A stretch of 64,000 bases of DNA from Alloscardovia sp963543015 (GCA_963543015.1 CAUTYZ010000003.1:124001-188000), one strand, 5' to 3'. Shown: positions 27,450 through 36,884, counted from the stretch's first letter. Numbers and translations: made by a program. Notes: generated from the sequence alone by a model not told the origin.

Positions 27450-28577
27450 ATGGCAGAAGTGGTATTTGAGAACGTTACCCGTATCTACCCAGGTAATGAC
27501 ACTCCATCAGTTGATAACCTCAACTTGACCATTAACGACGGCGAATTCCTCGTTCTCGTTGGTCCATCTGGTTGCGGTAAGTCTACAACTTTGCGTATGC
27601 TCGCAGGTCTCGAAGAAGTTAACAAGGGTCGCATCTTGATCGGTGGCAAGGATGTCACAAACATGCAGCCTAAGGATCGCGATATCGCAATGGTATTCCA
27701 GAACTATGCTCTCTACCCACACATGACTGTGGCAGATAACATGGGCTTCGCTTTGAAGATTGCTGGAACTCCAAAGGATGAAATCCGCGCTCGCGTTGAG
27801 AAGGCAGCAGCTATCCTCGATTTGACCGAGTACCTCGATCGTAAGCCAAAGGCACTTTCCGGTGGTCAGCGTCAGCGTGTAGCAATGGGTCGTGCAATTG
27901 TTCGTCAGCCTAAGGTCTTCCTCATGGATGAGCCTTTGTCTAACTTGGATGCAAAGCTCCGCGTACAGACTCGTACTCAGATTGCAGCATTGCAGCGCCA
28001 GCTTGGTGTAACTACTTTGTACGTTACCCACGATCAGACTGAAGCTTTGACCATGGGTGACCGCATTGCAGTTATCAAGCTCGGTATCCTCCAGCAGGTA
28101 GGTGCTCCAACAGAGCTTTATGATCGTCCAGAAAACGTATTCGTAGCAGGCTTCATTGGTTCTCCTTCTATGAACATCTCTACTCACAAGGTAGAAAATG
28201 GCAAGGCAATCATCGGTGATGATTCCATCACTTTGCCAGCAGAAGTAGTTTCCAAGCTCACTGCAGAAGATGACAACAAGATTATCATCGGCTTCCGTCC
28301 AGAAGATGCATCTCTCGCATCCGACACTGAGCCAGACGCATTCAAGCTCAACGTTTTGAATGTTGAAGATCTCGGTTCTGACGGTTACATCTACGGAAAC
28401 ATTGTTGATGCAAACAGCGCAGACGAAGCAGCAACTGTTATGTCTGACCAGAACAACATGACCACAGTTCGCGTAAACCCACGTGCCCTTCCACAGGTTG
28501 GCGCAACTGTACGCATCCACATTGATCCTACAAAGATGCACTTGTTCGCACCTTCTACCGAACTTCGCTTGAACTAA
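27450..28577 (+). CDS. msmK: Sugar ABC transporter ATPase (MsmK/UgpC type), no partner genes nearby
   Basis: 375-residue ATPase of CUT1 sugar importers. Walker A GPSGCGKST is at residues 38-46, the signature LSGGQRQRVAMGRAIV near 135, Walker B VFLMDEPLSNLD near 157, the switch His in TLYVTHDQTEALTMGDR, and a C-terminal regulatory OB-like domain (IIGFRPEDA, RIHIDPTKMHLF). Codon use is highly biased towards presumed favoured codons, stronger than in neighbours, which suggests high expression. No permease or binding protein is adjacent. In other Gram-positives such a lone ATPase powers several sugar importers. It has its own promoter region (a TATAGT box at 27342) and a strong terminator. Confidence 0.92.
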   Translation: MAEVVFENVTRIYPGNDTPSVDNLNLTINDGEFLVLVGPSGCGKSTTLRMLAGLEEVNKGRILIGGKDVTNMQPKDRDIAMVFQNYALYPHMTVADNMGFALKIAGTPKDEIRARVEKAAAILDLTEYLDRKPKALSGGQRQRVAMGRAIVRQPKVFLMDEPLSNLDAKLRVQTRTQIAALQRQLGVTTLYVTHDQTEALTMGDRIAVIKLGILQQVGAPTELYDRPENVFVAGFIGSPSMNISTHKVENGKAIIGDDSITLPAEVVSKLTAEDDNKIIIGFRPEDASLASDTEPDAFKLNVLNVEDLGSDGYIYGNIVDANSADEAATVMSDQNNMTTVRVNPRALPQVGATVRIHIDPTKMHLFAPSTELRLN

Positions 28578-28614
28578 TTTACGTAAATAACGTAATTTTC
28601 TAAGCACGTTCTAT

Positions 28615-28651
28615 AAGTGGTACACGGCTGAAAAGTTGTGTACCACTTTTT
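28615..28651 (+). terminator. Strong terminator of the sugar ATPase gene
   Basis: Perfect 11-bp stem (28615-28625 with 28638-28648), 12-base loop, then TTTT. Classic intrinsic terminator. Confidence 0.88.
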
Positions 28652-29088
28652 GTTTGGGAATTTTGAGTCGAGATATAAGATATATAGGCTCATCGTGTGC
28701 GGTAGCATGCATATGACGTGTATGCGAAGTATGGGGAAGTATGAGAAGGAATGCAGGGCAGAAACTCTGAGGGCTCAGAGAAACCAAGCGCATGGTGAGG
28801 ATGATGAGTTGTGATGGCATATCTTTACATCTTTCCACTGTGATGCCGTTCTATCGTTTCTATCGTTACCTCGGGCATCGCTCCATCGTTTACCAGGAAC
28901 AGCCGTGTCGAAATCTCCCATGCATAGAGCGGTTTCCGTATACTTGAGAGTAGACGTTGTTACTGCTCTCGAGCGAATGAATCGAGTAATGTCGCGTGGT
29001 CAGCATCGTCAGAACTATGAGTACTGATAATTGACGACGTATGACAGAGATTGAGCGCTCGACAAGCAAACAATAGTGAGGAGTATGT
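28652..29088. other. 437-base gene-free stretch
   Basis: No coding frame with a ribosome site and no RNA gene that I recognise. A small stem CTCTGAG/CTCAGAG lies near 28770. The end holds the GAGGAG ribosome site of the DUF4032 gene. The promoter for that gene must lie here, but no clear -35/-10 pair stands out. Confidence 0.5.
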
Positions 29089-30465
29089 ATGGATAGCATG
29101 AATTCGCGATTGTCTGGTAACGCTTCTGGCGCGTCCGACGAGTCAGCTGCAGAGCGTGCTGAACCGCAAACATTGAACATTACCGCTGCTACGGCAAATC
29201 CTCGTTTGTTTACGCTGCCATGGTCGCTGCCATTGGTCAAGTGGTCTGAAGATCTTGTAGTTAATCTTCCTCGTGGTATATCCCGACACGTCGTGCGTTT
29301 TGTGCGCGTAGGCGATCACATTGATGCGATGAAGGAAATTTCGTACCGTTCCGCTGTAAAAGAGTACGAAATGCTGCGCAGCTTGGAAAAAATTGATGTT
29401 CCAAGTGTAAAGCCAATTGGCGTTGTTGCTGGACGTCGCGATGTCAACGGTCAGCCGTTGGAAGCAATTTTGGTAACAGAACAATTGAAGTTCTCGCTGC
29501 CATACCGTGCGCTGTTTGCGCGTAATTTGCGTGCTGATACAGCAGATCGATTGATTGATGCTCTCGCAGTACTGCTTGTACGTTTGCATTTGCAGGGATT
29601 TTACTGGGGCGATGTCTCTTTGTCGAACGTTCTCTTCTTGCGTGATGCGGATAATTTCTCAGCAGTTCTCGTGGATGCGGAAACTGGTGCTCTGTACACA
29701 AATCTGACCGATGGTCAGCGCGAATACGATATCGACCTCGCTCGCACAAATATTATCGGCGAATTGATGGATCTGCATTCGGGCAATTTACTGCCAAGTG
29801 AAGTAGATGAGATTGAAGTAGGAAATCGTCTTGTTGATCGCTATCACGAGCTGTGGGATGCGTTGACGGGAATGTCGTCGTTTGCTCCAGATGAGATGTG
29901 GAAGATCGAGCAGCGCGTAAATCGTTTGAATGATTTGGGCTTTGACGTCGACGAGCTCGAAATGACAACTACCGATGACGGGACGCGCATTAATGTGCGT
30001 CCTCGCGTGGTGGATGCTGGTTATGCATCAAATAAATTGCTGCGTTTGACAGGTCTGGATGTACAGGAAAATCAAGCACGTCGATTGCTCAATGATTTGG
30101 ATGCATACCGCACATCGACATGGCGTCAGGGCGAAGAGCTGGAAGTCGTTGCTACGGACTGGATGCGAGAGGTCTTTGAGCCAACTGTTCGTCGTATTCC
30201 TCCTGAATATCGTAGCCAAATCGAGCCAGCTCAATTCTTCTATGAGGTTCTGAACCACCGATGGGCAATGGCTGAGGAAATTGGTCACGATGTATCTACA
30301 CCGGAAGCAGTGGAAGATTATATCGAGACGCGACTTCGCGAGTACAACATGGATTCGCAGGCAATTCAATCGATTCTCGATGAGGCTGACTCGGGTGTGA
30401 TGGATGATTACGATGATTATCATGCTGAAGACGACCCGGATGCTGCTGTGTGGGCGACCGAATAA
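29089..30465 (+). CDS. DUF4032 domain protein (lipopolysaccharide-kinase-like fold)
   Basis: 458 residues. The first half resembles a small kinase fold: RSAVKEYEMLRSLEKIDVPSVKPIGVV, then GFYWGDVSLSNVLFLRD (equivalent to the HGDxxxxN catalytic loop) and VLVDAETGALY (metal-binding Asp). The second half is the actinobacteria-specific DUF4032 part, ending in an acidic tail. The family is conserved in Actinomycetota and of unknown substrate. GAGGAG lies five bases before the ATG. The gene stands alone. Confidence 0.82.
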   Translation: MDSMNSRLSGNASGASDESAAERAEPQTLNITAATANPRLFTLPWSLPLVKWSEDLVVNLPRGISRHVVRFVRVGDHIDAMKEISYRSAVKEYEMLRSLEKIDVPSVKPIGVVAGRRDVNGQPLEAILVTEQLKFSLPYRALFARNLRADTADRLIDALAVLLVRLHLQGFYWGDVSLSNVLFLRDADNFSAVLVDAETGALYTNLTDGQREYDIDLARTNIIGELMDLHSGNLLPSEVDEIEVGNRLVDRYHELWDALTGMSSFAPDEMWKIEQRVNRLNDLGFDVDELEMTTTDDGTRINVRPRVVDAGYASNKLLRLTGLDVQENQARRLLNDLDAYRTSTWRQGEELEVVATDWMREVFEPTVRRIPPEYRSQIEPAQFFYEVLNHRWAMAEEIGHDVSTPEAVEDYIETRLREYNMDSQAIQSILDEADSGVMDDYDDYHAEDDPDAAVWATE

Positions 30466-30578
30466 TTGACAGGAACGGGACTGGTACGGGACGACAGGGG
30501 ACAGTGCGCGCATAGAGCACCAGTAGGAAATAAGTAGGGCACTCATTTATACGTGTCTCTATGTGTGGCCTGTCGAAT

Positions 30579-30594
30579 TGTTTCACGTGAAACA
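30579..30594. promoter_or_regulatory. parS: parS site between the DUF4032 gene and rlmB
   Basis: Perfect 16-base TGTTTCACGTGAAACA in the intergenic region between two convergent genes. Confidence 0.95.
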
Positions 30595-30629
30595 TCAGCA
30601 GTTGCTGTGCAAGATAAAGCAATAAGAAA

Positions 30630-30660
30630 ATGGCTGTAAGTATGTACTTACAGCCATTTG
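30630..30660. terminator. Bidirectional terminator, DUF4032 gene / rlmB
   Basis: Perfect inverted repeat of 13 bases per arm (30630-30642 with 30645-30657) with A-run before and TTT after, between convergent genes. Confidence 0.82.
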
Positions 30661-30744
30661 TATTAGGTATCGTGTGCGACGTTGTGTCGCTACGTTCGAC
30701 GAGCTCTATTCTCCGCGCTATGCCTGCTGTGTTTTCCCGCTGTG

Positions 30745-31728
30745 CTATTCTGTCGCGGAAATGCGAGCCTTGTGAACGCTGTACAAAGCAATTCCTGCGG
30801 CTACAGATGCGTTGAGAGATTCGACCATGCTAGTCATTGGAATGCCGACAATGGAGTCGCATGATTCGCGAACCAAACGGCTAATTCCCTTGCCCTCTGA
30901 GCCGAGAACGACAACGAGCGGATCGGTTTCGAAACCAGTCTCTCCGACCAGAGCATCGCCGCCGCCGTCCAAACCGACAGCATAGTATCCGCGCTCGTGA
31001 AGGCTTTCAATTGCCTTTGTAAGATTAACGACACGAGCAACTGGCATGTGTGCTGCAGCTCCGGCAGAAACCTTCCATGCAGCCGATGTCACGGATGCGC
31101 TACGACGCTCAGGGAGGATAACTCCGTTAGCGCCAAATGCTGCTGCAGAACGGATAACCGCACCTAAATTCTGAGGATCGGTGACACCATCCAGTGCGAT
31201 AAACAATGGGCGTGCTAAATTACGGGCCTTTGGGGATGCATTTGCCAATGCTGCAGCCTTTGCTTCTGCACGGTCTGCCAGCTGTGCGAGAGATGCATAC
31301 TGATATGGCTGAACGCGCAAAACGACGCCCTGATGATTGCTACTACGTGCGATGCGATCCATTTCAAGGCGATCTGCCTCAAGGAGATGAAGACCGTGAA
31401 TGCCTGCGAGCTTAATGATTTCGCGTGTGCGATCGTCATGCTCAATGCGTGAAGCAATGTAGATGTCCTTGCTTGGAACGCCTACACGAAGAGCTTCGAG
31501 AACTGCATTGCGACCAATGACGATGTCATCACTATCAGAAGTAAACTTTGCGACGCGACGCTTTGCTGCCAAGCGAGGGTCAGCTGCCTTGCGTTTGTCG
31601 GCAGCACGTTTTGCCGCGTAAGCCTTGTGGTATACGCGGTCTTCGGCCTTTGGAGTAGGGCCTTTTCCTGCTAACTTATTGCGGTGCTTACCGCCTGAAC
31701 CCTTAGTTGGTCCCTTTTTTGTAACCAT
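30745..31728 (-). CDS. rlmB: 23S rRNA (guanosine-2'-O-)-methyltransferase RlmB (TrmH/SpoU family)
   Basis: 327 residues. A basic N-terminal extension rich in Lys/Arg (about 65 residues, typical of actinobacterial members) precedes the substrate-binding domain starting VIGRNAVLEALRVG. The SPOUT methyltransferase domain has FIALDGVTDPQNLGAVIRSAAAFG, the knot segment VVVLGSEGKGISRLVRESC and IPMTSMVESLNASVAAGIALY. It methylates a guanosine in 23S rRNA (G2251 in E. coli numbering). No strong ribosome site precedes the ATG. In many actinobacteria it is next to cysS; that is not seen here. Confidence 0.92.
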   Translation of the reverse strand: MVTKKGPTKGSGGKHRNKLAGKGPTPKAEDRVYHKAYAAKRAADKRKAADPRLAAKRRVAKFTSDSDDIVIGRNAVLEALRVGVPSKDIYIASRIEHDDRTREIIKLAGIHGLHLLEADRLEMDRIARSSNHQGVVLRVQPYQYASLAQLADRAEAKAAALANASPKARNLARPLFIALDGVTDPQNLGAVIRSAAAFGANGVILPERRSASVTSAAWKVSAGAAAHMPVARVVNLTKAIESLHERGYYAVGLDGGGDALVGETGFETDPLVVVLGSEGKGISRLVRESCDSIVGIPMTSMVESLNASVAAGIALYSVHKARISATE

Positions 31729-31878
31729 AATGTCTTATTTTACGCTATAGAGCTGGATTTATGGGAGGAGTAGCGCGAAGGAGCGCGTTTTTATGGGGTT
31801 TTATGCGGGGTGGGGCAATAGAAACACGAGGAAAAGGAATGTGAGCGTCTTTGAAGGCAAACCGTGTAATATACCGAC

Positions 31879-31907
31879 TTGACATAAGATGTCTGATGTC
31901 TTATGAT
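31879..31907 (+). promoter_or_regulatory. Promoter of the sialic acid ABC transporter operon
   Basis: Perfect TTGACA (31879-31884), 17-base spacer, TATGAT (31902-31907). The spacer contains TGTCTGATGTCT, also found upstream of the DUF4862 gene; see the operator entries. Confidence 0.85.
31890..31901. promoter_or_regulatory. Candidate NanR operator in the transporter promoter
   Basis: TGTCTGATGTCT fills most of the spacer between -35 and -10. CATAAGA/TCTTATG arms flank it as a wider dyad. The same 12-mer, inverted, is at 43032-43043. A repressor bound here would block RNA polymerase. Confidence 0.6.
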
Positions 31908-32012
31908 TTTTTCTTAGGAGATTACTCCACCCAAGATTAAGAAGTGACATCGCAAAGTTGCGAAGCGCTTTTTCTCGCGGGGATACCTTTCATTGTTGAA
32001 GGAGAAAAAGAA

Positions 32013-33587
32013 ATGAAGTTCGGAAAGTCTATCAAGGTAGTGGCGGGTCTCGCCGCAGCCACTTTGATGTTGGCTGGGTGCGGTGCTGGAAATGGATCCA
32101 GCCAGAGCAGTTCATCGAATGCTGCAGCAAGTACAGTCGTACCGGGAACAATTACTGCACAGTTGGCATATGCAGGACGAAATTTCGACCCAGGCACCAC
32201 CTCTTTAGCACTTCCTATGGCAGGTAACTGGCATGTAATGGAAGCTCTGTATACACGTAAGATGAATGACTTTACGCTTGTTTCAGGATTGGCTCAGGGT
32301 GAGCCAAAGATGGTTTCAGAGACAGAATACGAAGTAACGTTGCGTGACGGCGCAAAATTCTCCAATGGTGAAGCAGTTACCGCAAATGATGTCAAGCATT
32401 CGTTTGAACGCATGATGAAGGAAGGAAGCCTCTTCCAGCCTATGCTGTCTTTCATTGGTTCCATTGAAACCAAGGGTGACAATGTTGTTGTCTTTAAGCT
32501 CAATAAGCCATTTAAGCTCGTGAAGGATCGTCTCAGCTTGGTCGGTATCGTACCAGCATCTATGTCTGATGAAGAGCTTCAGAAGATGCCAGTAGGCTCT
32601 GGTCCATACAAGTACACAAATATCACCGATCAGCAAGTTACTTTCGAAAAGAATGACAACTACAACGGCGAATGGAAAGCTCCATCCGACAAGATGGTGT
32701 GGAATTCAAACGTTGATGACACCGCACGTGTGACGGCAATGCAGTCCGGTCAAAATGACGTGATGGAGAATGTCCCTGTTAAGGCTTTCGAGACATTGAA
32801 GTCTGCTGGTTCAGAAATTCAGTCTGTCCAGTCCTTTAACCAGGCATTCATTATGTTTAATACGAAGAAGGCTCCATTCGATAAGAAGGAAGTTCGTCAG
32901 GCTGTCTTCTACGGAATCGATGCTGAAGCTCTTATTAAGAATCAGATGGGTGGTCAGGCGACCCCTGTCACTGGTTTCTTGCCAGAAAGCTTCAAGTATT
33001 ACAAGAAGGGTAAGAATGTTTATACCTATGATGTAGCAAAGGCAAAGAAGCTCATCAAGGATGCTGGTGTATCTGAAGGCACATCGTTTACCCTCTATAC
33101 GACTGACCAGACATGGATTACCGAGCTTGCTCCACAGATTAAGAATAATCTTGAAGCTCTCGGATTTAAGGTCGATATTAAGTCGATGAAGTCAGCATCT
33201 CTCTTCCCTAATATCACCGATAAAGAAGACGCAGACTACTCGATGGTTCTTGCTCCTGGTGATCCTACCGTATTTGGTAATGATCCGGATGTTCTTCTGA
33301 ACTGGTGGTTCGGCGATAATGCATGGACCAAGACCCGCACATTCTGGAAGGGGTCTGAAGGATACAACAAGCTTCACGAATACATGGATAAGGCTGTCGT
33401 AGCAGAATCCGAGAGCGATCGCGAAGCAGCATGGGGACAGGCAATGGATATCATCTCCGACGAAGTGCCATTGTACCCATTGTTCCACCGTACCTTATCT
33501 ACAGCTGTACGCAAGGGCGTATTCAAGGAATACAAGGCAGCTGGAACGACTGGCCTGTTCTTCATCGGCTCAGAATTGAGCAAGTAA
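32013..33587 (+). CDS. ABC transporter substrate-binding lipoprotein, peptide/sialoside type (family 5)
   Basis: 524 residues. A lipoprotein signal with lipobox LAGC (about residues 20-23) is followed by a Ser/Asn linker and an SBP_bac_5 fold, with segments VTLRDGAKFSNGEAVTANDVKHSFERM and KKEVRQAVFYGIDAEALI. It captures the substrate outside the membrane for the permeases downstream. AAGGAG precedes the ATG at 32013; the frame opens earlier at 31944 but without a lipoprotein signal. Although the family is annotated for peptides, the whole neighbourhood is sialic acid catabolism, and the comparable bifidobacterial nan clusters use this transporter type for sialic acid, so sialic acid or sialosides are the likely cargo (inference). 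Confidence 0.9.
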   Translation: MKFGKSIKVVAGLAAATLMLAGCGAGNGSSQSSSSNAAASTVVPGTITAQLAYAGRNFDPGTTSLALPMAGNWHVMEALYTRKMNDFTLVSGLAQGEPKMVSETEYEVTLRDGAKFSNGEAVTANDVKHSFERMMKEGSLFQPMLSFIGSIETKGDNVVVFKLNKPFKLVKDRLSLVGIVPASMSDEELQKMPVGSGPYKYTNITDQQVTFEKNDNYNGEWKAPSDKMVWNSNVDDTARVTAMQSGQNDVMENVPVKAFETLKSAGSEIQSVQSFNQAFIMFNTKKAPFDKKEVRQAVFYGIDAEALIKNQMGGQATPVTGFLPESFKYYKKGKNVYTYDVAKAKKLIKDAGVSEGTSFTLYTTDQTWITELAPQIKNNLEALGFKVDIKSMKSASLFPNITDKEDADYSMVLAPGDPTVFGNDPDVLLNWWFGDNAWTKTRTFWKGSEGYNKLHEYMDKAVVAESESDREAAWGQAMDIISDEVPLYPLFHRTLSTAVRKGVFKEYKAAGTTGLFFIGSELSK

Positions 33588-33613
33588 AATAGTTGATTTT
33601 TTACAATCACAGT

Positions 33614-33700
33614 GTGTGGAGGAGCCTGCGTGGAGCTTGGTTGGCTGCGCCTCAGCGGGGTAATCCTCAGTGGGCGAAATTCCATCGGGCTTCTCCACAC
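33614..33700 (+). repeat. Structured intergenic element between binding protein and permease
   Basis: A 13-bp stem with one wobble (33614-33626 with 33688-33700) encloses about 60 bases carrying the direct repeat CCTCAG-C/T-GGG at 33650-33659 and 33665-33674. It follows the binding-protein stop by 26 bases. Such elements often stabilise the upstream message and lower permease expression. Confidence 0.55.
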
Positions 33701-33787
33701 TCATACATAAACACACGTGCAAAAACATTCACAAAGAAGTGCTGATGCACACATTGCATCAAAAATAAAAAGTAAGAGGTAAATCTC

Positions 33788-34744
33788 ATGACAAATCTAC
33801 TGAGATTACTAGCAAAGAGGCTAGCAACACTGCCGTTAGTAGCCTTTGGCGTTGTATTCCTCGTCTTCTTCTTGATGTCATTCTCCCAGTATGATCCAGC
33901 AACCGCTGCATTGGGTGAGAATGCAACAACAGAACAGTTGAATGCATATCGTCATGAAGCAGGCTTTGACAAGCCATGGTATATTCGATTCTTCATTTAC
34001 CTGTGGAATATGCTGCATGGCAATTTAGGAACGTATGGAGTTAACCGTGATTCCGTCGCAACTCGAATTGCGCTCGCATTCCCTATCACTCTTCAACTTA
34101 CATTTATCGCATTGCTGGTAGCTGTAATTATTGCAGTACTTTTCGGTGTACTCGCAGCTCTCTTCCGCGATACATGGGTTGATCAGCTGATCCGAGTCTT
34201 TTCGATTATCGCAATTTCTACTCCATCGTTCTGGCTTGGTGTCTTGATGATTTATCTTTTCCAGATTCGTCTGGGCTGGCTTTTGGGAGCAGGTGATTTG
34301 GTACCGTTCTCGGTAAATCCAATTGCCTATATGAATCGTATGGCTATGCCAGCAATTTCGCTTGGACTTCCTGTGGCAGGTCAATTGACACGTGTTATTC
34401 GTACATCCATGGTAGAAGAGCTGGATAAGGATTACGTTCGTACAGCTGTGGGTGCGGGCATTAACAAGAGTGTTGTCGTCGCACGCAATGTACTTCGTAA
34501 CGCACTGATTACTCCAGTCACCGTTCTCGGCATGAAAATTGGCTACCTGATGGGTGGCGCAATTGTTACCGAAGTTATTTTTACTCTTCCAGGCATGGGT
34601 ACAGCACTTTTTGAAGGAATTAACGGTAATGAGCCAACTTTGGTTCAAGGGGTGGTACTCGTTGTAGCACTTTCCTTCGTGATTATCAACATCATCGTTG
34701 ATTTGCTGTATGTACTCATTAATCCACGTATTAGGACGGTGTGA
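33788..34744 (+). CDS. ABC transporter permease (DppB type)
   Basis: 318 residues, about six membrane helices, starting with LLRLLAKRLATLPLVAFGVVFLVFFLM as in DppB/OppB. The conserved cytoplasmic EAA-like loop (ELDKDYVRTAVGAGINKSVVVARNVLRNAL) couples to the ATPases. It is followed after one base by the fused permease-ATPase, so the genes are translationally coupled. It forms half of the membrane channel of the importer in this operon. Confidence 0.92.
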   Translation: MTNLLRLLAKRLATLPLVAFGVVFLVFFLMSFSQYDPATAALGENATTEQLNAYRHEAGFDKPWYIRFFIYLWNMLHGNLGTYGVNRDSVATRIALAFPITLQLTFIALLVAVIIAVLFGVLAALFRDTWVDQLIRVFSIIAISTPSFWLGVLMIYLFQIRLGWLLGAGDLVPFSVNPIAYMNRMAMPAISLGLPVAGQLTRVIRTSMVEELDKDYVRTAVGAGINKSVVVARNVLRNALITPVTVLGMKIGYLMGGAIVTEVIFTLPGMGTALFEGINGNEPTLVQGVVLVVALSFVIINIIVDLLYVLINPRIRTV

Positions 34745-34745
34745 C

Positions 34746-36884
34746 ATGCTGTTTGGTAAAAAGAACATAGTTGATGCAGTATCACAACCGAATGTAAAGT
34801 TCCGCCGATTCGCGCATCTGAAGATGAGCACAAAATTGGCGATGCTTTTCATGATTATTCTGATTTTTATCGCTATCTTTGCGCCTTTGATTTCTCCTCA
34901 TAATCCATTGGAAATTACGCAAAGCTACCAAGCGCCATCTGGTTCGCACCTCTTCGGTACGGATAATCTTGGTCGAGATGTTATGAGTCGTGTCTTCTAC
35001 GGAGCTCGTTATTCGCTGACTATCGGTATTTTGGCTGTAGCTTTTGCATTGGTTATGGGTGCATTGATTGGCTCCATCGCTGCAGTATCGCGTGCATGGA
35101 TTTCTGAAGTTATCATGCGCATCGTTGATATCTTCATGTCTGTTCCAGGAATTGCTTTGGCAGCTGTGTTTGTTTCCATTCTTGGTCAGTCCATGTTTGG
35201 CATCATCATCGCTATCGGTATCCTGTACGTTCCACAGATTACCCGTGTGGTCAGGGCAAATATCATCAGTGAGTATGGTCAGGACTACGTGCGAGCAGTT
35301 ATCGTATCGGGTGCTCGTGCTCCATGGATTTTGCTCAAGCATGTTGCTCGCAACATTGCAGCTCCAGTTATGGTCTTCACGACCCTGTCTGTCGCAGATG
35401 CAATTGTTTTCGAAGCTTCCTTGTCCTTCATTAACTTGGGCTTCCCAGAGCCAACTCCGACATGGGGAAATATTCTTTCCTCAGCAAAGCAGGGCGTTAT
35501 CTTTGGATACTGGTGGCAGGCACTGTACCCAGGCTTGGCAATTATGATTACTGTTTTGTGCTTGAATATCTTGTCTGAAGGTATTACTGATGCAATTGTT
35601 TCCGCACCAAGTGCTCCTATCGTCAAGAGTGCAGAAGATGCAGAGCAAGCACGTCAGGAAGACTTGCTCTTGGCAGATCCAGTAGCAGCTTACGAAGCTC
35701 AGCATGAGTCTCTCGTCAGCTCTTTGGAACAGCTCAAGGAAGCAGAATCCAAGCGCACGGATCGCTTCGTTCCTGTCGGGGATAAGGCAGGAGAGCCAGT
35801 TATCGAAGTCAAAGATTTGTGTATCTCCTTCCCTCGCCACGGCGATGTGAACGTCGTCGATCACGTATCCTTCTATGTACGTCCAGGCGAGACCATGGGT
35901 CTTGTGGGAGAGTCTGGTTGCGGAAAGTCGATTACATCGCTGACAATTATGGGCTTGCTCGATAAGAGGGCACGTATTTCTGGAGAAATTAACTTCGAAG
36001 GAAAGAACCTCGTCGGCTTGGATCCAAAGGAACACAATGCCTTGCGCGGTCATGAGATCGCAATGATTTACCAGGACGCATTGAGCTCTCTCAACCCATC
36101 TATGCTCATCAAGAATCAGATGGCTCAGCTGACAAAGCGTGGAGGCACACGTAGCGCTGAGGAGCTTCTGGAATTGGTAGGTCTTGATCCAAAGCGTGTA
36201 CTGGAATCCTATCCACATGAACTGTCGGGTGGTCAGCGTCAGCGCGTTCTCATCGCAATGGCATTGACCCGTGATCCAAAGCTCGTTATCGCAGATGAGC
36301 CAACGACCGCACTGGACGTAACTGTGCAGCGACAGGTTATCGAGCTGCTCAATGACTTGCGCGAAAAGCTCGGATTTGCCATGATTTTCGTATCGCATGA
36401 TTTGGCTCTTGTCGCAAAGGTTGCGCATAAGATTACCGTCATGTATGCAGGCCAGGTCGTCGAGCAAGGATCGACGCAGGAAATTTTGACAGATCCTCGT
36501 CATGAGTACACACGTGGTTTGCTTGGCTCGGTGATTTCCATCGAAGCGGGACAAACTCCTCTTCATCAGGTGCCGGGAACGGTTCCAAGTCCAAAGGACT
36601 TCCCAGATGGTGATCGCTTTGCTCCACGTTCTTCGCATCCGCATGATGCACTGGATGAGCATCCAGTCATGATTGAAATCCCAGATACACATCATCGTTA
36701 TGCTGTACGTCCATCTCTTGCACATCTCGATGTGGATAACAAGAAGAGCGACGAAACGGGCGAGATGATTCATCTCATCGATCCAGCACTGAATAATGCT
36801 TTTGATGACGGTGAAAAAGTTCCTGGCGATACGTCGAATGTCATCGTAACTGATGTTTCTGTACAGGAGGGCGAGAATGAGTAA
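34746..36884 (+). CDS. Fused ABC permease (DppC) and ATPase (DppD)
   Basis: 712 residues combining two usual genes. Residues ~1-285 are a DppC-type permease (HLFGTDNLGRDVMSRVFYGARYSL; EAA loop YGQDYVRAVIVSGARAPWILLKHV). From about residue 345 there is an ATPase with Walker A VGESGCGKS, the signature ELSGGQRQRVLIAMAL, Walker B KLVIADEPTTALD and the C-terminal oligopeptide-transport tail. An acidic linker (about 290-340) joins them, and the C-terminal ~80 residues are an unusual acidic/His-containing tail. Such fusions are known in bifidobacteria. The ATG at 34746 is one base after the dppB-type stop; the frame opens at 34698 inside that gene. Confidence 0.92.
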   Translation: MLFGKKNIVDAVSQPNVKFRRFAHLKMSTKLAMLFMIILIFIAIFAPLISPHNPLEITQSYQAPSGSHLFGTDNLGRDVMSRVFYGARYSLTIGILAVAFALVMGALIGSIAAVSRAWISEVIMRIVDIFMSVPGIALAAVFVSILGQSMFGIIIAIGILYVPQITRVVRANIISEYGQDYVRAVIVSGARAPWILLKHVARNIAAPVMVFTTLSVADAIVFEASLSFINLGFPEPTPTWGNILSSAKQGVIFGYWWQALYPGLAIMITVLCLNILSEGITDAIVSAPSAPIVKSAEDAEQARQEDLLLADPVAAYEAQHESLVSSLEQLKEAESKRTDRFVPVGDKAGEPVIEVKDLCISFPRHGDVNVVDHVSFYVRPGETMGLVGESGCGKSITSLTIMGLLDKRARISGEINFEGKNLVGLDPKEHNALRGHEIAMIYQDALSSLNPSMLIKNQMAQLTKRGGTRSAEELLELVGLDPKRVLESYPHELSGGQRQRVLIAMALTRDPKLVIADEPTTALDVTVQRQVIELLNDLREKLGFAMIFVSHDLALVAKVAHKITVMYAGQVVEQGSTQEILTDPRHEYTRGLLGSVISIEAGQTPLHQVPGTVPSPKDFPDGDRFAPRSSHPHDALDEHPVMIEIPDTHHRYAVRPSLAHLDVDNKKSDETGEMIHLIDPALNNAFDDGEKVPGDTSNVIVTDVSVQEGENE

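Noticed and set aside
27507..28607. 366-codon open frame opposite the sugar ATPase gene
   Set aside because: It mirrors a gene with strong codon bias, which removes stops on the other strand. The translation is Cys/His-rich with no family motif and no ribosome site.
28611..28838. 75-codon minus-strand frame in the gap before the DUF4032 gene
   Set aside because: It overlaps the ATPase terminator, has no ribosome site and no recognisable protein features.
35481..36773. 430-codon open frame opposite the fused permease-ATPase
   Set aside because: The plus strand has complete ABC motifs in frame; the antisense translation shows no known fold and again reflects codon bias.
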